DNA of 64,000 nucleotides, from NCBI GenBank assembly GCA_015680685.1, contig MNCI01004604.1, forward strand, positions 689,779-753,778, given 5' to 3'. The position numbers and the translations under genes were made by a program. Every line of letters begins with the position of its first letter. The first letter of the stretch is position 1. The DNA comes from Gnetum montanum. Its lineage: Eukaryota; Streptophyta; Gnetopsida; Gnetales; Gnetaceae. The notes beneath the pieces are model-generated. The model searched no databases, was not told where the DNA came from, and saw only the letters and a list, made by a program, of their open reading frames with translations. Positions 57,875-64,000 of the stretch are shown one piece after another.

Positions 57875-60800
57875 ATGGCTCCCAAGAAAGAATGCACACA
57901 ATTGGTGCTCCCTGAGGTCAATGAGGTGAAGGAAACCCTAGGGCATGTGACAAAAGTGCACGTCGTGGTGAGGGAAGAGACACCATTGACTTGGTAGGCT
58001 ACTATGCTTCTCCTATTTCCTCGTGTTTCTATTGTTGCTTTTGTTTTTCTTGTTTCCATTTCTACAATTTTCTTTAGCTTTCTATGTTTTCCTTCATCGC
58101 ATTATCGTTATTTTGGCCTTTACACCATCACTATTGCCATTTTGGCCACGACGGATGTATAAATGCTATGCTAAAGTTGCATGCAAGGTTGCCTTGACCA
58201 CCATCGCTTCTGCTATCATTACCACAGAGACCTGGATGATTTAGGCTACTTGACTTTTAAATGGCATACCCTCAGGAGGGTTTGGCCATGCATGATGTGG
58301 TAGTGTAACACATGTTCTATCAGGGCATGAAGTTAATTGCTTTTGTTATGGCTAATCGCTCTATCACTACACTAGGCTATTTCCGCTGTGCTATTGCTTT
58401 CATGTTTTTGCTATACTATGTGCAGGAAGAAGATTATGCTACAATATTTGCTAAAATGCTAGTTCTTGCTATGCTATGTGTGTATTGCACTCGAATGAAA
58501 TGCTAACATTTGTTGTTGTGTTGTGCAGGATAGTGCTAAGGCCAATTCTAATTGTCCTAGAAATTGTAGAGGTCCTGTGCTACATGAAAAAACTAGTGGC
58601 CCATGTTCCTCCTCCTCATACACATGTTGGAGATCAGGAGGTCTAGTTCAAGGTAGGAGCACAAGAATTCCTACAATTCCTCCTACAACACTTTAGTGTG
58701 ATCATTTGGTCACACTTAGAGGAGCAAGTAGTAGCCATCATAACAAAAATCCTATTTCCTGGGGAAAATCAGGATATTCTGAGGTATTTTACGAATGGGG
58801 CAATCAATAGTAGGAAAGGAGAAGGATCTAGTGAGCACCCCAAGAATTTGAGGTGTTTGGCCTGGATCTGGGATATGCCTGAATACAACTGCTACCATCC
58901 TTACAACACATTTTTTATTGCACGTCATATGGGAATGTGCTTCCAAAACCCACTAGGAATTATCTACAGTGCTAGTAGGTTAGTTTTGTAGCCCTGTTCG
59001 ACTATGAAATGCAACGTTTGCTATTCCAGATAAATGTTAACAATATTTTTTTGTTACCAGGTTTTACATCAACGCAGAAGGGCTTCACGATGATACGGAT
59101 GTATTGACCATAGCATAGATGGCCCTGCATGAGTTCTCTTCTACTAAGAACATGCGTGCAGGTGTGATAGGTCAATGCGAGGGTGAGTACCAAACCTATC
59201 CATACCTATATCCCAATCTCTACAATAGATTCAAGGAATTCAGTTGGTTGGATGAGGGATGGGCACCCTTCAAACCGATCACCATTGATGTTCTCCTAGT
59301 TAGTCTTCCACCATTCCCATTACTGTATAAACCTGGTAAGGTAATCAGTAGGTATAGCATGCTCGAGCATCTTCATTAATTTTTTTATTTTTTGTGTTTT
59401 ATGCTAACTTCTTCTGTGCAAACTACTATAGGGGCGAAGAAGTCCTAAGAGGTGACAGTAATAACCACTAGGAACCAGGAGGCAAACATCTACTTTAAGT
59501 ATGGAGAAGTAGAAGAGAGCCAGCATTGGATATGTAGCGCAGCTTTGGAATCCTTACTCAAGCATATCCAAAATGCTAGGCTTATGGATTTGTTCCTAGC
59601 CCCAAATCCAAACGTCCCTGCTGCTGATATGCTCTCCCTAGAAGACTCCTTTTTTGACAAGGCTAATCACTTCTGTAAATGCATACACTGTGTGTGGTTG
59701 ATCATTGAAATCAATGACTAGCTATTCGTGGACCTTTTTGGTGTCCCTAATGATGGCATACTCATAGGGCCGAAGACCAAGAAGGAGTTGAAGCTTCAAA
59801 AGAAAGACATCGAAGAGTGGATAGGGGTTTCCAAAGAGCCAAAGGGGATCCCTATGGAGAAGGTTAGGGCAAGGCTTGCTAAGGAGGTTTATCCTATCTT
59901 CCGTGCTCGTGCTTTCCCCCAGCTACTTTCCCAAGGGAAGATTCTTGGGATAAAGAAAACCTAGATAATACATGAGATCATGGAAGAGGGGGCTCACTAC
60001 AACTGGGCCAGGTTTCTATGTAAAGGCTTGCAAACTGAAATCGTGGGGCTCCATAAGAAGCAGGAGTCTCATTTTAATGTGCATTACACCTTTTACATAG
60101 CTTGTTCGTGGAGTTTCATGGAGTTTTTGGTAGTCCACAAGAATGAGGCTTGGGTAATGCAGAATCGCAATCAGATTTCCAAACCATGGATTTTCCAGGT
60201 TCTTCTAGATCACCCGAGCCCAAGATCCTCCAAAAGAAATTGAGGATTTGTTCTCCATGATGACTAAGGATCAGGAAGCCCACAACTTTCATGGCCAAGA
60301 TAGCATAGGAGAGGCATCCCCTGTTGCCTTTGGTAGCATATCATAGGCAAAACATCTCATTGCCAAAATGGTGGCTAGTAAGTTACAGTGAAAGAGGACT
60401 TTTTCGGCTAAGGAAACCCTTTGCATGAAAGAAGAGGAGGGGTGAAGACTGTGGCTTAAATTACACAGGATGCAACCCCCCATTGGTAAATTCTTTTTGT
60501 TATGCTACTTCCTCACCTACTTTGTTAACACCTACTATGCTATGTTACGCTAGACAACGTAGCATATTGTAGCACCCAATTTAAGCTAACCTAATTTGAA
60601 CTAATGCAAACATGTTTTTTTTGGTTGCTAGAGGAAGAAGAGGAAGAGGAAGAAGGCGATGAAGAGGTGTCAGCCCCAAGATGGGGATGATAAATAAAGA
60701 TGCAGAGGCCCCAATCTCATAGGAAAGGGCCCCAGTCAAGAAGAAAAGAGCCCCTATTGTTGAGGAAGGGGCTCTTGTTGTTAGGGAAAATTCTCCTGCT

Positions 60801-62407
60801 AACAAGGAGGAAATTTTTGGAGACGAAGACAAGTCTCCTATGAATGAAGAGGATGTTGGTGCCTTAAAATGAAAAGTGCTAGAAAATAGAGAAGAGGCTT
60901 GCACTGACCTAGAAGGGACTTCTGCTAAGGGTGCTATAGTCATTCTAAGTTAGAAGGAAGGGGTACTACAACTAAATGCTGGTGAGTTCAACAATATATT
61001 TGCCTTCTCATAGTCTCTTTTGGTCATTGCTGACACATTTAGTTGTATGACAGATGCCATTGTTAATGTTGTTGGACCCCCTCTGATTCGTGTGGAACCA
61101 TGGGGTGAGACCCCTAACAAGTTCACGTTTATGCAGGGGGGTCATCGATGACATGATCAACTGCCTCAGAAAGGTCGACCCTGAAGTGGGTAAGTAGCTA
61201 TGCTAGACTCTTTCATGTTGTATGCTAGATGCCTCGAGCTTACTAACCTTGCTACATTAATGTGACTGACGTGCTCCTTGTGTGGTGACAGCCTCTCAGC
61301 TCAAATGACACGTGACACAACCTTTGAAAGTCAGTGTTGTGCCTACATTCACACCAAAGTGGCTAAGGTGCCTCATCAAGCATATGACGAGGTCAGCAAA
61401 TGTGCTTTGCACTTGACATGCTCCTTATGGGAGTGTAGGAACATCAACGAGGACCTATGGAAATGGGTCCAGAAGGTTGAGAAAGGGAAGGTTGACTTAA
61501 GTAGCAAGGTGGGAGACCTCAAATTGAGGAACAAATTCCTCATAGCTCGTGATACTAATGACAATAATTGACATACAGCTGTGATAGGTTATGCCAGATA
61601 CTGGACAATCATGCAACTGAACAATGAATCCACTTGAGAAATAATAGAACAGTGAATGCAAATGGACTTGTTGGCCCAGAAGAGTCAAGATTGGAAAGGT
61701 TGCAGTGCCAGGGTTTACAAATGGGGGAAGTCCTAGAAGAACCATAAGAACATGTATAAAATGGAATGTGTCACCTATCGTAAGCTATATAGGGATGCTT
61801 CTATGGAGTAGTTTATCTATAAATCATTTGTAAATTCCATTGGCGCTTCTGAGGCCTATGACAAGTTCAAGGAGTAGGTAAAGATCATGGAATCTCCTGA
61901 ATGGGAAGTGGACCTTTCCACAAGTGAGACTACTACCATCTCCTTTTCTCCAGGATCACCAAGATGGATGGTGATCAAGAAGAAAAAAGATGCTACAAAC
62001 ACTGAACCAAGCAATAGGCTTTGGGCGAATATCACAGAAGAGGTGGTTTGGCACTACCTCGGGCTTCATTTAGATCAGATACCTTTCGAGATGGATGCAG
62101 GGCCATCTTAGGTCAGTCACTTTCTACTATGTTAATTCTTGTATCATATTGTAGCTTGTGTGTGTTTCCCTAGCTGACTACTTTGTCTTTTAAAATGTAG
62201 GTTCCAGAACAGGGCACAGGGCCCACAAAGGGTAGGAATGAAGGGGCAGTAGAGGACAACGCAGAGGAAGGTGATGCACAAAGGGATGATGTAGAAGCAA
62301 ATGATGGTGAAGAAGATGATGCAGGTAAAGACAAATCAAGACAGCATGGGATTTTTTTGAAATTTTACAATTTTGGATTTTATAGAATTTTTGTAAACAT
62401 TGTTTAA
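57875..62407 (+). pseudogene. Antisense multi-exon gene, copy C: most complete
   Basis: Exons 57875-57993 (119), 58529-58978 (450), 59061-59335 (275), 59432-60485, 60632-60981, 61054-61189, 61292-about 62100 and 62201-62407. An ATG three bases upstream (57872) gives MM. Exon 2: RPILIVLEIVEVLCY, AQEFLQFLLQHFSVIIW, YNTFFIARH..FQNPLGIIY (FCP1/NIF-like, Asp nucleophile replaced by Glu, DD by AR). Exon 3: NMRAGVIGQ, WLDEGWAPFKPITI. Exon 4: LFVDLFGVPNDG, KEPKGIPMEK, QESHFNVHYTF. Exon 5 is Glu-rich (EEEEEEEEGDEE). Exon 7: CSLWECRNINEDLWKWVQ, then WKGCSARVYKWG. Stops (TAG, TGA and TAA) and at least one frameshift in exon 6 break it. Copies A and B show the same order wherever they are intact. Confidence 0.82.
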
Positions 62408-62514
62408 AAGAAAAAGGTTTTGAATGAAAAGGGAGAATTTAGGCAAAGAAAGTGGTTCTACGGTAATTTATGCATTTCTACGTCTTGAATTTTATGTTAA
62501 AATTTCCTTACTTT

Positions 62515-62620
62515 GTTTTAGTTTTAGGCCATTTCGGGTTGTAGCCAGTTTCAGGCCATTTCAAGTCGTAGTGTAGCATAGTTTTGGGCCATTTCGAGCC
62601 ATTTCATGTTAAAGGGATGA
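62515..62620. repeat. GGCC repeats 3' of the E3 antisense gene
   Basis: Units TTTTAGGCCATTTCGGGTTGT, TTTCAGGCCATTTC and TTTTGGGCCATTTCGAGCC, equivalent to the E1 and E2 blocks. Confidence 0.72.
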
Positions 62621-62734
62621 TATGCTAATGATTTGGAGGATGTCTAACTAGTAACTAGCATAGATGGATGGATGCAAAGAAAAAAGGTGGTAAATGTACA
62701 AAGGATGGCAACTTGGCAGGAAGCAGTGAGGTTG

Positions 62735-64000
62735 CTACACTATGTGTATCTGCTTCTTGATCCAACATGGGTTGAGCGAGACATAAGGCCAAGGCATTTT
62801 TCCAAGGCCTTCTTCTACACCATTTTCCTCTTCTTGGAAGGGCAACTCATCCCATGTGTTTTCATTTTGGGAACCAAATTGCCAAGTTGATTCTTTCACT
62901 GGATGGTTAGTGCATGTAGAGATAGGCACTTCATTCTCAGAGGTTATGACCTCTGAGCCCTATTCCATGTCTATGTTATTAATAGCTTATGTCGCTACCT
63001 CGTCACCATGGATCACCACCTCCCTACCTATGTAGGATAGATGGATCTCTTGGTGTATGGGTGAGGAGATCGCCCTAAGCTATGCTAACCATGACCTCCC
63101 CAAGATTAGGTTAAACCTGTGCATCTCTTCAACCATGATGAACATTGCATTCATGGAAAACTGATCCCCCGCTACAAAGTCAATATGGACCATGCCCTTC
63201 ATCATGACCCGTGCCCCATTAAATGACTTTAGGCATGACGTTGTTGTGGGCTTGATATGGTCAACCAAGCCTAGCTTGTCAACAATAGGGAAGGGGATGA
63301 CATTTGTGGTAGCCCCATCATCGATGTGTACCCTTCAGATCCTATGTTGGCTAACCTGAATTGTGATGAATATGGGTCCTATAGTCACATGACCCCTTTC
63401 GGGGTCTTCCCTAATGGAGTCGTTGCAGAAAGTCAGTTGGGGTGGCTTTGGCTCTACAAGCATGGAGGGAAGCATGACCGAGTGGATCACTTCCTCTTCT
63501 GCTGGCATCTCCTCATCGACCGAAATTACCTTAAACATGTGGATAAAAGCCTCACGGTGTCGGACAGACATCATGATTAGGTCATACAAGCTCAATGTAG
63601 TGTTATTTTTTTTAGAGATTGCTTAACCTAAGTGAGAGCATCCAAGAGGTCCTGGCCACCCCCTTGTTTACTACCCTTCTCCTTTTCTATTCATCACAGG
63701 AGCCAGATTTCCTGAGGAGGGGCAATTTCAGATCTAGGTTCAGACCCTTTTTGGTAGGGTGGAGTAGACTAGGTAGTTGTAGAAATGTCCCTCTTTGGTG
63801 ACGAGGGTGTAGATGCAAGGGGTGAAGACATAGCCTTGGAAATACCAGGGGTGGTACTTCCCCTCAATGTCTTGCTTGTGAAATGCACTTCTCATTTTTT
63901 AGGATGAGAAGGTTGTGCAGTTGTCTTATGTGGGATGGGGGATGTTGAAGGAGTTGGCCCCCTAATGACAAATGAAGCTAATGGTGTTAACGGGCGAGGT
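62735..64000 (-). pseudogene. gag-pro: E3 protease and C-terminal gag region (partial)
   Basis: Protease at about 63350-63080: VHIDDGATTNVIP, LVDHIKPTTTSC, NLILGRSWLA. The preceding linker (TLSLYDLIMMSVRHREAFIHM) matches E1 and E2. Where those have a TAG before VTT, E3 reads GHVTIGP (CAT). The tail contains DELPFQEEENG. To the right, 63640-64000 corresponds to the Pro-rich linker upstream in E1 and continues beyond the window. Confidence 0.8.

Larger units (their letters stand above)
50002..64000 (-). mobile_element. E3: third Tat/Ogre-type retrotransposon with antisense gene, runs off the window
   Basis: 3' LTR 50002-51817, polypurine tract 51822-51830, spacer, minisatellite 53185-53520, pol 53527-56962, opposite-strand gene 57875-62407, protease and the C-terminal part of gag 62735-64000. 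The rest of gag and the 5' LTR are outside. The left end begins TATAGCGA where other copies have TGTAACGA or TGTAGCG. It interrupts the 29-bp array. The second target copy cannot be checked here. Confidence 0.92.

Overview
This window looks like repeat-dominated nuclear DNA of a land plant with a large genome. A fern or gymnosperm is plausible, but no host marker gene settles it. I recognise no ordinary single-copy host gene. Nearly everything belongs to one family of very large (about 17.5-18 kb) Ty3/gypsy LTR retrotransposons of the Tat/Ogre type: Tat-like reverse transcriptase with YVDD, a second archaeal-like RNase H, and an H2C2 plus DDE integrase. The rest is satellite-like tandem repeats that these elements have inserted into.

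Layout. 1-2893 is the 3' end of a + strand element (E0: minisatellite, spacer, polypurine tract, 3' LTR). 3113-20602 is a complete - strand element (E1) with two LTRs of about 1.58 kb. 20603-26482 holds degraded relatives (X: gag and protease, no pol, a 5' LTR and a possible LTR piece). 26483-50001 is a 29-bp tandem array split by a solo LTR (27815-29188, duplicated target CTTTG) and by a complete + strand element E2 (31957-49804, duplicated target ACTTG). 50002-64000 is a third large element (E3, - strand) whose gag start and 5' LTR lie beyond the window.

The notable find: E1, E2 and E3 share an architecture I do not know from any described element. Gag-protease and the RT-integrase frame are separated by 4-5 kb, and that gap carries a multi-exon gene on the opposite strand (10356-14435 +, about 38800-41944 -, 57875-62407 +). 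Its first three exons are exactly 119, 450 and 275 nt in all three copies, with GT/AG borders at nearly every junction. Exons 1-3 resemble the plant FCP1/NIF-type HAD phosphatase domain with its catalytic aspartates lost. Later exons encode an unrecognised conserved region, a coiled-coil-like stretch and acidic tails. A TATA-like box lies about 150-156 bp upstream of the ATG in each copy. The antisense orientation explains why introns survived retrotransposition. The gap also coincides with the place where Ogre elements carry their own pol intron, and a candidate 3' splice site precedes the RT frame in all three elements.

All copies are decayed. E1 keeps gag-pro (1264 codons) and pol (1156 codons) in single frames without net frameshift; they are broken only by nonsense codons that mostly look like C-to-T or G-to-A changes. 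E2 and E3 also carry indels, and the E2 antisense gene has lost most of exon 4. A single N at 44085 beside an 89-bp repeat probably marks an assembly join.
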